Of a stretch of DNA of 22,407 nt, positions 7,276 through 14,289 are shown in pieces. Origin of the DNA: JBKJTP01 sp046590195 (GTDB taxonomy: Bacteria; Bacteroidota; Ignavibacteria; Palsa-1295); contig JBKJTP010000068.1 in NCBI GenBank assembly GCA_046590195.1, positions 1 to 22,407 on the forward strand, given 5' to 3'. Both the position numbers and the translations under genes were made by a program. Numbering within the stretch: the first letter of the stretch is position 1; every line of letters begins with the position of its first letter. The notes below the pieces were generated by a model. The model searched no databases and was not told the origin of the DNA. It was given only the letters and a program-made list of their open reading frames with translations.

Positions 7276-8008
7276 AGGTAGGGCCGCGCTAGTTACCGGC
7301 GGCACAAGAGGGATCGGTCGGGCGATCGTCGTGGCACTTGCAAAGGCAGGGGCGGACGTCGCGCTGACCTATAACTCGAACGAGGCGCTTGCCCAAGAGG
7401 TCGTCGCAGAGGTCCAGGCGCTAGGCCGCAGGGCCAAGGCGATCAAGGTCGATGTTTCGGTCGTTGACGAGGCCGCCTCTGCTATTGATGAGACCACGAA
7501 GGAATTTGGCAAGCTCGATATCCTCGTCAATAACGCCGGGGTGACAAAGGACACCCTCCTGATGCGAATGTCCGAGTCCGACTGGGACCTTGTCATCGAT
7601 ACCAATCTCAAGGGTGTTTTCAACACCACAAAGGCCGCTATCCGGCCGATGATGAGCCAAAAACGTGGGAAAGTAATTAACATCACCAGTGTTGTGGCCC
7701 TGACCGGAAACCCAGGCCAGGCGAATTATTGCGCCTCAAAAGCTGGGGTCATCGGCTTCACGAAATCTGTGGCAAAAGAGGTCGCTTCGCGGAATATTAC
7801 CGTCAATGCGATCGCCCCAGGCTTCATCGAAACCGATATGACAAGCAAGCTCACTGAGACGCAAAAGAATGCGCTCATGGGCCAGATTCCGCTTAAACGT
7901 GCTGGCAAGCCAGAGGACATCGCGAATACCGTTGTCTTTCTCGCTTCCGACGCGGGCGATTACATCACTGGCCAGACACTCGTTGTGGATGGCGGAATGG
8001 CGATGTAA
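7265..8008 (+). CDS. fabG: 3-oxoacyl-ACP reductase (FabG)
   Basis: From ATG 7265 the product is 247 aa, the standard FabG length, beginning MQLEGRAALVTGG. This start overlaps the upstream gene by 11 nt; the in-frame ATG at 7253 would add only four residues. FabG reduces beta-ketoacyl-ACP with NADPH. It is a short-chain dehydrogenase: the cofactor motif TGGTRGIG is at 11-18, NNAG at 89-92, and the catalytic Ser142, Tyr155 and Lys159 (TSVVALTG; YCASK) are all present. NAIAPGFIETDM and the C-terminal ITGQTLVVDGGMAM are typical. By eye it uses more GCC alanine codons than its neighbours, which I do not regard as evidence of transfer. acpP follows after 93 nt. Confidence 0.96.
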   Translation: MQLEGRAALVTGGTRGIGRAIVVALAKAGADVALTYNSNEALAQEVVAEVQALGRRAKAIKVDVSVVDEAASAIDETTKEFGKLDILVNNAGVTKDTLLMRMSESDWDLVIDTNLKGVFNTTKAAIRPMMSQKRGKVINITSVVALTGNPGQANYCASKAGVIGFTKSVAKEVASRNITVNAIAPGFIETDMTSKLTETQKNALMGQIPLKRAGKPEDIANTVVFLASDAGDYITGQTLVVDGGMAM

Positions 8009-8028
8009 TCATCAACTGATTTTTTCTT

Positions 8029-8071
8029 GATCCATCAGGCATCGGATCGCTTAGCAACCGTTGCCTGGATC
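8029..8071 (+). promoter_or_regulatory. Bulged hairpin between fabG and acpP
   Basis: CAGGCA (8036-8041) pairs with TGCCTG (8062-8067), and beyond a 3-nt bulge GATC (8029-8032) pairs with GATC (8068-8071). It sits in the acpP leader just after a run of six T (8020-8025). It could be a processing site or leader structure for acpP, whose product is needed in large amounts; no promoter is clear. Confidence 0.25.
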
Positions 8072-8101
8072 ACATATAACCTATTCAACTGAATTCGAAC
8101 A

Positions 8102-8341
8102 ATGTCTGATAACAACGTAGAGCAAAAGGTAAGAGAGATCATTGTCAGCAAACTCGGCGTAGAAGAGACACAGGTAACGACGGCAGCGTCGTTCACCAAT
8201 GATCTTGGTGCCGATTCTCTCGATACCGTTGAGCTCGTAATGGAGTTCGAAAAGGCATTCAATCTTCAGATCCCTGACGAAGATGCCGAGAAGATCCAGA
8301 CCGTCGGTGATGCAGTAACCTATATCACGGGCAAGCAGTAA
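8102..8341 (+). CDS. acpP: Acyl carrier protein
   Basis: A 79-aa acidic helical protein of the expected size. The phosphopantetheine attachment site is Ser39 in LGADSLDTVELVMEFE. The N-terminal helix VEQKVREIIVSKLGV and C-terminal DEDAEKIQTVGDAVTYI match AcpP closely. It carries growing acyl chains for the neighbouring FabD, FabG, FabF and PlsX. The start ATG 8102 is clear from length, although no strong Shine-Dalgarno site is visible. Hairpins lie on both sides of the gene, so its transcript may be processed or attenuated separately from the rest of the cluster. Confidence 0.99.
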   Translation: MSDNNVEQKVREIIVSKLGVEETQVTTAASFTNDLGADSLDTVELVMEFEKAFNLQIPDEDAEKIQTVGDAVTYITGKQ

Positions 8342-8350
8342 TTAATCGCT

Positions 8351-8380
8351 AAGTTCCGGGCTATCCGATGCCCGGAGCTT
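8351..8380 (+). terminator. Strong hairpin after acpP
   Basis: AAGTTCCGGGC (8351-8361) pairs with GCCCGGAGCTT (8370-8380) over 11 bp with one G-U pair and an 8-nt loop, starting 9 nt after the acpP stop. There is no T-tract, so it is more likely a stabilising or processing structure, or a factor-dependent stop, than a simple intrinsic terminator. Confidence 0.45.
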
Positions 8381-8409
8381 GTCCGATCTCAGGTTGATGA
8401 AGATCGGGC
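8381..8409 (+). promoter_or_regulatory. Second hairpin in the fabF leader
   Basis: CCGATCT (8383-8389) is exactly complementary to AGATCGG (8401-8407) with an 11-nt loop, and can extend outward by a U-G and a G-C pair (8381-8382 with 8408-8409). It directly abuts the hairpin that follows acpP and ends 19 nt before the fabF start codon. The tandem arrangement suggests a regulated or processed acpP-fabF junction. Confidence 0.35.
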
Positions 8410-8428
8410 CGTTCTCGCTCTAGAAAGT

Positions 8429-9682
8429 ATGCCTCATAACAACCGCAGAGTCGTCGTCACAGGAATGGGTGCGCTTACACCCATTGGCAATAGCCTATCC
8501 GAATATTGGGATGGATTGAGTACCGGTCGCTCCGGTGCTGCAACCATCACACGTTTTGACGCATCTGACTACGACACGAAGTTCGCCTGTGAAGTGAAGA
8601 ATTTCGATCCAAACAATTACATGGATCGGAAGTCTGCTAATCGCATGGACATGTTCACGCAGTTTGGTGTGGCAGCAAGCGAGATGGCGCTCAAGGATGC
8701 AGGTATCGATCTATCGAAGACCGACCTCAATCGCTTCGGCGTTGTCTATGGCTCCGGTATCGGCGGCATGTGGACATACCAGAAGCAGCAGGAGACAATG
8801 TTCGAGACTGGCGGTCCGCACAGGATCTCGCCGTTCTTCGTGCCGATGCTCATTTCTGACATCTGTGCAGGACTCATCTCGATGCGAAACGGACTCAAGG
8901 GCCCGAACTACGCAACAACGAGCGCTTGTGCAACGAGCAATAATGCTATCGCTGATGCAGTCATGCTGATCCAGCGCGGCATTGCTGACGTGATGGTATC
9001 AGGCGGCGCTGAAGCCGTGATCTGCCCGATGGGCGTTGGCGGGTTCAACGCGATGAAGGCAATGTCCACACGCAACGACGCGCCTGAAAAGGCGAGCCGT
9101 CCCTTCGACAAGAACCGCGACGGATTCGTAATGGGTGAAGGAGCTGGCACGCTCATCATCGAAAGTTTAGAACATGCCATGGCACGCGGCGCGAAGATCT
9201 ACGCTGAGCTCGCTGGCTTTGGTGCAACCGCAGATGCGCATCATATCACGCAGCCTGCTCCTGGCGGCGAGGGCGCTGTGCGCTCCATGCGGATGAGCCT
9301 TGCAGATGCGGGCATCTCGCCGGACGAGATCGATTATATCAACGTACACGGTACCTCCACCCCACAGGGAGATATCTCTGAGACCGAGGCGATCAAAACG
9401 GTTTTCGGTGATCGCGCCCGCAAGGTCGCTATCAGCTCGACGAAGTCGATGACCGGTCATTTGCTCGGTGCAGCCGGCGCAGTCGAGGCAATTGCCACGG
9501 TTCTTGCTATACATAATCAGACAGCACCTCCAACGATTAATTACGAAGTCCCTGATCCGGAGTGCGATCTCGACTACGTGCCGAACGTGGCCCGTCCGAT
9601 GCAGATCCGTGCAGCGATGAGCAATGGATTTGGGTTCGGTGGACACAACGCGACACTGGTCTTCAGGAAGTTCGAAGCGTAA
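8429..9682 (+). CDS. fabF: Beta-ketoacyl-ACP synthase II (FabF)
   Basis: The protein is 417 aa, standard for KAS II. It elongates acyl-ACP by condensation with malonyl-ACP. The catalytic Cys167 lies in TTSACATSNNAI, and the two histidines are H308 in NVHGTSTPQGD and H344 in KSMTGHLLGAAGAVEA. The N-terminal RRVVVTGMGALTPIG, FDKNRDGFVMGEGAG and late NGFGFGGHNATLVF are textbook. ATG 8429 is the start, preceded by AGAAAGT. It closes the fatty-acid block; fabZ, fabI and acc genes are not in this window. rnc follows, as in many Bacteroidota-like genomes. Confidence 0.98.
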   Translation: MPHNNRRVVVTGMGALTPIGNSLSEYWDGLSTGRSGAATITRFDASDYDTKFACEVKNFDPNNYMDRKSANRMDMFTQFGVAASEMALKDAGIDLSKTDLNRFGVVYGSGIGGMWTYQKQQETMFETGGPHRISPFFVPMLISDICAGLISMRNGLKGPNYATTSACATSNNAIADAVMLIQRGIADVMVSGGAEAVICPMGVGGFNAMKAMSTRNDAPEKASRPFDKNRDGFVMGEGAGTLIIESLEHAMARGAKIYAELAGFGATADAHHITQPAPGGEGAVRSMRMSLADAGISPDEIDYINVHGTSTPQGDISETEAIKTVFGDRARKVAISSTKSMTGHLLGAAGAVEAIATVLAIHNQTAPPTINYEVPDPECDLDYVPNVARPMQIRAAMSNGFGFGGHNATLVFRKFEA

Positions 9683-9767
9683 GGCCAGCGCCCGAGCGGA
9701 GCGTTCATGCGAGGGGCCTGGACGCACTATTAGCCACTTACGGCCGCAAAGCTTAATCACTTCACAA

Positions 9768-10781
9768 TTGTCTCCCTTTAGACGCCGCAAACCGGAACCG
9801 GTAGAAGAGCCACTTGAAGGCGACATCCCCGGCGATGATACTCCAGAGGGGAAAAAGTTGAGGCGTAAATTCCTCGAGCGATTACGCGGGAGGATTGACC
9901 GCTACCGCGAGCTAGGAAAACAGCGGCGCGAACGGCTCGAAGACAAGATCCAACGCCGAGAAGGCCGCGGCGACACACCCCCTGAAGCAGCATATCCATC
10001 CAGTCTCGAGACGGTACCGGGCACTGCGCGTTCAGTGCTCTCTGGTGCGGACTATCTCGAACTCGAAGCGCTGATCGGCTACACGATCAAGCACCGCGCA
10101 TATTTCCTACAGGCGCTGACGCACCGCTCGTATCTGCAGTTCGTACCAAACCCTGCGCTGAAGTCCAACGAGCGATTAGAGTTTTTGGGAGACGCAGTGC
10201 TCAATCTCGTCATCGCCGAATATCTTTATCGCGAATTCCAGACGCTGCCGGAAGGTGAACTGACGAAGCTTCGCTCGCGGCTCGTCTCGGGTGCCGCGCT
10301 CGTGCAGCACGCACACGACATCAATCTTGAAAAATTCTTGCTGCTGTCGAATTCTGCAGCTAATGCTTTACGTCGTGGCTCTGCAACCCTCCTCGCAGAT
10401 GCTTACGAAGCCGTGATCGCTGCCATCTATCTCGATGGTGGGGCAGAATCAGCTCGTGACTTTATCTACCGCAACATCATCACGCATACACGCCGTGATG
10501 AGCTCATGCTTTCAGACACGAACTACAAGAGCATGCTGCTCGAGTATGTACAGGCGCGGAAGATCGCGTCACCGCGCTATGTCACGGTGAACGAAGATGG
10601 TCCTAATCACAATCGTACATTCTCTGTCGAAGTACTGATCGAAAACACGTCGACTGGCGCTGGCTCCGGTAAGAGCAAGAAGGAAGCAGAGCAGAGCGCA
10701 GCGAAAGAAGCGCTTAAGCACTTCGGTGTGCTCACGCCAGAAGGCGAGCCGAATGTAGATGGAGAGGAAGAGGCGCTCTGA
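9768..10781 (+). CDS. rnc: Ribonuclease III with basic N-terminal extension
   Basis: RNase III cleaves double-stranded RNA in rRNA and mRNA processing. The catalytic domain has the signature NERLEFLGDAVL (134-145), with metal ligands E138 and D142, and D211/E214 in LLADAYEAVIAAIYLDGG. The dsRNA-binding domain spans about 251-320, with GxGxSKKEAEQSAAKEAL-type residues at 298-316. From the TTG at 9768 the product is 337 aa. Residues 1-90 form a highly charged extension (FRRRK at 4-8; Arg/Lys/Glu-rich, probably coiled, at 29-67) not found in typical 220-260 aa enzymes. No ATG lies between the fabF stop and the domain; a GTG at 10035 would give a standard 248-aa enzyme but leave a 350-nt gap. The start is therefore uncertain, the identity is not. 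The stop overlaps aroA by one base. Confidence 0.93.
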   Translation: MSPFRRRKPEPVEEPLEGDIPGDDTPEGKKLRRKFLERLRGRIDRYRELGKQRRERLEDKIQRREGRGDTPPEAAYPSSLETVPGTARSVLSGADYLELEALIGYTIKHRAYFLQALTHRSYLQFVPNPALKSNERLEFLGDAVLNLVIAEYLYREFQTLPEGELTKLRSRLVSGAALVQHAHDINLEKFLLLSNSAANALRRGSATLLADAYEAVIAAIYLDGGAESARDFIYRNIITHTRRDELMLSDTNYKSMLLEYVQARKIASPRYVTVNEDGPNHNRTFSVEVLIENTSTGAGSGKSKKEAEQSAAKEALKHFGVLTPEGEPNVDGEEEAL

Positions 10782-12151
10782 TGATCGTTGAGATCGCGCC
10801 ATGCGTTGGGGAGAAGATCGAGCGCGAAACCCCCGTGCTCGTCATGCCGCCTGATAAATCGGTCTTGCACCGGTTGCTCATGATCGGATCGCTCACGACG
10901 ACCTCGTTCACGATCCCCATTGCCGATCCGCACTTGATGTCGCATGATGTCATAGCGACAGTACTGGCGCTTGAATCTGTCGGAGTACCCGTCGAGTTAT
11001 TTAACAGCCACATCGAGTTGCAGGGCGTTGGACTTGCGGGCTTCAAGCCCTCAAATCATATCATCAACTGTGCAAACTCCGGCACCACCGCGCGCCTCAT
11101 GATGGGCTTGTTGGCCGGCCTGCCATTCTCGTCGGTATTGAGCGGTGATGATTCATTATCGCGCCGACCCATGAAGCGACTCTCGAATATCCTCATCGAG
11201 AAGATGGGTGCGGATATTCATACATCGCCGGAAGGCACCTTGCCTGCAATGATCCAGGGCAAAGGCATTCATGGCGCATCCATCGATCTTGTAGTCGCAT
11301 CCGCACAGATGAAGAGCGCGATCCTGCTCGCAGGTATCTTTGCGGAAGGCGAGACAAAAGTAAAGGAGCCAACGCAAAGCCGTGACCACACCGAAATGAT
11401 GCTTGAAGCATTCGGCTACGGCGTGATCTACGATGAGCAGGGCTATATCGCGATCGAAGGGCGCCGCGCGTTCGTGCTAGAAGATGAAGTTGTTTTTGAT
11501 ATTCCTGGCGATATCTCTAGCGCAGCATTTATTGCCGTCGCTGCAGTTCTGCTTAAGATCGACGTTGCGATCGAGGGCGTACTTCTCAATCCAACCCGCA
11601 CCCGTTTTCTCGATCTGTTCGCTGTGATGGGCGTCGAGTTTGAGTCCGAGAACGTGACCGAAGTCTGGAATGAGGATCGCGGTACGCTCAAGATCTACGG
11701 CAGCCGTACCGAGAAACTCGCACCGCTGCACGTCACCGCAGAAGATGCTTCGCTGCTCATCGACGAGCTACCGATCCTCGGTCTACTCTGCTGCTTTTCC
11801 GACGGTGAGAGCGTGTTCGAAGGCGTTTCGGAGCTTCGTGTAAAGGAGAGTGACAGGATCAAGAGCCTGGTCGATCAGCTCCACGAGTTTGGGGTCGCCG
11901 CGACCGAGCGCCCAGATGGCTTTTCGATCACTGGCCAGCCAGGTCGCAGCTTCACGGCTACGCAGATCAGGCATGCGGAAGACCACAGATTAGCGATGAC
12001 GTTTGCGGTCGCAGCACTGTTCAATGAGACTGTTCTTCGGATCGAAGAGGCGGAAGTAGTGAAAGTCAGCTACCCGCAGTTCTTCGATCATCTCGCTCAA
12101 CTCGCCGGCGAGCATCGGATCAGGATCAAGAATGACCACGCCCTCAACTAA
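10781..12151 (+). CDS. aroA: 3-phosphoshikimate 1-carboxyvinyltransferase (EPSP synthase)
   Basis: The protein is 456 aa and joins phosphoenolpyruvate to shikimate-3-phosphate, the sixth step towards chorismate. The substrate motif reads MPPDKSVLHR (22-31), a variant of the common PGDKSxxHR with Pro in place of Gly; Lys26, Ser27 and Arg31 are kept. NSGTTARL (99-106), SAQMKSA (174-180), DISSAAF (244-250), DELPIL (328-333), ELRVKESDRI (351-360) and DHRLAM (401-406) are all present, so the enzyme should be active. ATG 10781 overlaps the rnc stop as TGATG, which argues for translational coupling. The C-terminal codons come close to, or overlap, the aroE start. Confidence 0.95.
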   Translation: MIVEIAPCVGEKIERETPVLVMPPDKSVLHRLLMIGSLTTTSFTIPIADPHLMSHDVIATVLALESVGVPVELFNSHIELQGVGLAGFKPSNHIINCANSGTTARLMMGLLAGLPFSSVLSGDDSLSRRPMKRLSNILIEKMGADIHTSPEGTLPAMIQGKGIHGASIDLVVASAQMKSAILLAGIFAEGETKVKEPTQSRDHTEMMLEAFGYGVIYDEQGYIAIEGRRAFVLEDEVVFDIPGDISSAAFIAVAAVLLKIDVAIEGVLLNPTRTRFLDLFAVMGVEFESENVTEVWNEDRGTLKIYGSRTEKLAPLHVTAEDASLLIDELPILGLLCCFSDGESVFEGVSELRVKESDRIKSLVDQLHEFGVAATERPDGFSITGQPGRSFTATQIRHAEDHRLAMTFAVAALFNETVLRIEEAEVVKVSYPQFFDHLAQLAGEHRIRIKNDHALN

Positions 12152-12176
12152 CTCGACCACCGCTGGGGCCTCATCC

Positions 12177-13100
12177 ATGGCTTCAACCAAAGTGCTTCGC
12201 GCTGCACTGATCGGCGAGCGTACTGCGCACAGCGTTTCGCCTCAGCTACACGAACTGCTTTTCCCGATACTGCGTGAGCGCTCGGGTGAAGATCACTCGT
12301 CGATCGAATATTCGAAGCTTGATCTGCCCAATGTTTCTTCGCTGAATGATTGGCTAAAAAGTGCTGCCGCTCAAGGCATCAAGGGCGCGAATGTAACCCA
12401 GCCGTATAAGAACAACGTTTACGAAGCTGCAACAACACATTATGGTGTTGCTCGTGAGATCAAAGTAGCGAACACACTATCATTTTTCGACAATCGGATC
12501 GTTGCTGCAAGCACCGATGGCGAAGGCTTCATGAGTGCGCTAAATCGTGAGCTTGCACACTTCGATCTTTCTCGTTATCACTTCATCACGCTTGGCGCAG
12601 GCGCAACCGCAAAGTCGGTACTTTATAGCATGCTGACGCGATGGATGCCGCTTTCATTTACGCTTGCTGGACGCTCGTACCAGAAGGCGAGTGAGTTAAT
12701 GGAGTTTGTTGGTGCGAATAGCCCCGGACCAACACTGCACGTGAGCACCATCGAAGACCTGAAAAAACTGCCGCGTCCAGAAGAACCGTGCGTTGTCCTC
12801 AACACAACACCGCTCGGACAAGGCGCGAACCGCGAGAATGTACTGCCGGACTTTGATTGGCAGGAAGATGACATCGCGCTTGATGTCGTCTACAATCCGT
12901 TCGAAACAGAATTCTTGAAGCGCGCTGAAGAAGCCGGTGCAAAGCGCGTGAGCGGGCTCGGTATGCTCATCGAGCAGGCTGCGCTTTCGCAGACGTTTTG
13001 GCTCACGAACGAGATCCCAACTGATTCGCCGCTGACACTCGAAGAGTATTTCGAGATCAAGGCAAAGTTGAAGGGCTTCATTACTAACATGAATGGCTAG
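12177..13100 (+). CDS. aroE: Shikimate dehydrogenase
   Basis: NADPH-dependent reduction of 3-dehydroshikimate to shikimate. From ATG 12177 the product is 307 aa and begins MASTKVLRAALIG, the usual distance before HSVSPQLH (18-25). An ATG at 12132 would add 15 Ser/Thr-rich residues and overlap aroA by 20 nt, and is less likely. The catalytic Lys78 lies in GANVTQPYKN and Asp114 in ASTDGEGF. A variant nucleotide-binding loop LGAGATAKS (139-147), NTTPLGQG, DVVYNPFETEFL and the C-terminal GLGMLIEQAALSQTFW complete the match. It is slightly longer than typical AroE (270-290 aa). The stop overlaps aroC by 8 nt. Confidence 0.95.
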   Translation: MASTKVLRAALIGERTAHSVSPQLHELLFPILRERSGEDHSSIEYSKLDLPNVSSLNDWLKSAAAQGIKGANVTQPYKNNVYEAATTHYGVAREIKVANTLSFFDNRIVAASTDGEGFMSALNRELAHFDLSRYHFITLGAGATAKSVLYSMLTRWMPLSFTLAGRSYQKASELMEFVGANSPGPTLHVSTIEDLKKLPRPEEPCVVLNTTPLGQGANRENVLPDFDWQEDDIALDVVYNPFETEFLKRAEEAGAKRVSGLGMLIEQAALSQTFWLTNEIPTDSPLTLEEYFEIKAKLKGFITNMNG

Positions 13101-14289
13101 CCTGCGATACCTCACCGCCGGTGAATCGCATGGAGAGATGCTCGTAGGCATTCTCGAAGGGATGCCTGCCGGATTATCGCTCGTCGCAGAACGCGACATC
13201 GATCCGTGGCTCAAGCGCAGACAGGAAGGCTATGGTCGAGGCAGACGCATGCAGATCGAAAGCGACACAGCGCTTATCGTTAGCGGTGTTCGCTTTGGCG
13301 TAACTACAGGCGCACCAATAGCCATCATTATCGAGAACAAGGACTGGGCGAACTGGCAGCAGAAGATGTCGGTGCAGCCGCATGAAGGTGAGTTGCCACG
13401 CTCGGTCACTGTGCCGCGTCCCGGACATGCTGATTTCGCCGGTGGCATCAAGTACGGACAGGAGAGCGACATGCGCAACGTACTCGAGCGCGCAAGCGCT
13501 CGTGAGACTGCCATGCGTGTAGCGATCGGCTCCATCGCGATGACGCTGCTGAGAGAGATCGGGGTTGAATCGCTCGCATTCGTACGGTCCATCGGAAAGA
13601 TCGAGTCTACAGCGACAGTCGAGTATGACAACATCGCATCAGCACAGGCTTTGATCGATGCGTCGCAGGTCAAGACGCTCGACAATCAAAGCGAGCTAGA
13701 GATGATGACCGCGATCGACGAGGCTAAGGCGAACAAGAACACGCTTGGTGGAAATGTTGAATGTGTTGTGACAGGCTTGCCAATAGGCATCGGCAGCCAT
13801 GTGCAATGGGATAGAAAGCTCGATGGCCTGCTTGCGCAGGCGGTGATGAGCATTCAGGCTGTGAAGTCTGTTTCGATCGGAATGGGCGAGAAAGCGAGCA
13901 CGGAACAAGGCTCGAAAGTACACGATCCATTCACTCGCGTTGATAGAACAGTCTCTCGCTCGCGCAATAACGCGGGCGGACTCGAAGGCGGCGTCACGAA
14001 CGGACAACCACTCATTGTCAAGGCCGCGATGAAGCCGATCTCCACGCTGATGGAGCCGCTCGATTCTGTTGATCTGACTACAGGCGAAGAGACGAAAGCC
14101 CACATCGAGCGGAGCGATACATGTGCAGTACCTGCACTATCGGTCATCGTGCAATCAGTCGTGAATCTGACTCTCGCGCAGGAACTTCTCGATACATTCG
14201 GTGGCGACACCGTCGCAGAACTTATCGAGAGAGTTCAAGCCCGAGCAGAGCGCACGAAATTCAACTGGCCAGAAGCGGAAGCACGATGA
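13093..14289 (+). CDS. aroC: Chorismate synthase
   Basis: The protein is 398 aa, the long (about 390 aa) form common in Gram-positives, Bacteroidota and Thermotogae. It converts EPSP to chorismate and needs reduced FMN. Conserved blocks are AGESHGE (9-15), YGRGRRM (47-53), the FMN/substrate region PRPGHADFAGGIKYG (108-122) and RASARETAMRVA (133-144). GGNVECVVTGLPIGIGSH, SRSRNNAGGLEGGVTNGQPL and the C-terminal RSDTCAVPALSVI follow. ATG 13093 overlaps the aroE stop, and its own stop overlaps the next start as ATGA, so it lies inside a tightly coupled aro operon. Confidence 0.97.
   Translation: MASLRYLTAGESHGEMLVGILEGMPAGLSLVAERDIDPWLKRRQEGYGRGRRMQIESDTALIVSGVRFGVTTGAPIAIIIENKDWANWQQKMSVQPHEGELPRSVTVPRPGHADFAGGIKYGQESDMRNVLERASARETAMRVAIGSIAMTLLREIGVESLAFVRSIGKIESTATVEYDNIASAQALIDASQVKTLDNQSELEMMTAIDEAKANKNTLGGNVECVVTGLPIGIGSHVQWDRKLDGLLAQAVMSIQAVKSVSIGMGEKASTEQGSKVHDPFTRVDRTVSRSRNNAGGLEGGVTNGQPLIVKAAMKPISTLMEPLDSVDLTTGEETKAHIERSDTCAVPALSVIVQSVVNLTLAQELLDTFGGDTVAELIERVQARAERTKFNWPEAEAR

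Noticed and set aside
7958..8025. GATTACATC (7958-7966) and GATGTAATC (8002-8010) followed by T6 (8020-8025), a possible terminator at the end of fabG.
   Set aside because: The loop is 35 nt, the stem is A/T-rich, the T-run is 9 nt away and most of the stem is coding; several such pairs are expected by chance.
3243..8419. A 13-mer GGCCGTTCTCGCT shared by the rpmF-plsX gap (3243-3255) and the fabF leader (8407-8419), possibly a common fatty-acid regulator site.
   Set aside because: A few exact 13-mer pairs are expected by chance in a window of this size, the copies sit in different structural contexts, and neither is palindromic.
9624..9767. Start of rnc at the ATG at 9624 inside fabF.
   Set aside because: It would overlap fabF by 59 nt and add a Ser/Arg-rich stretch read from the other frame of fabF; TTG 9768 is more sensible.
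9682..9767. AGGCC/GGCCT inverted repeat in the fabF-rnc gap as a terminator.
   Set aside because: Only 5 bp with a 28-nt loop and no T-tract.
14121..14285. An upstream start for aroKB at 14121.
   Set aside because: It lies deep in aroC, and ATG 14286 gives the standard kinase N terminus just before Walker A with an ATGA overlap.
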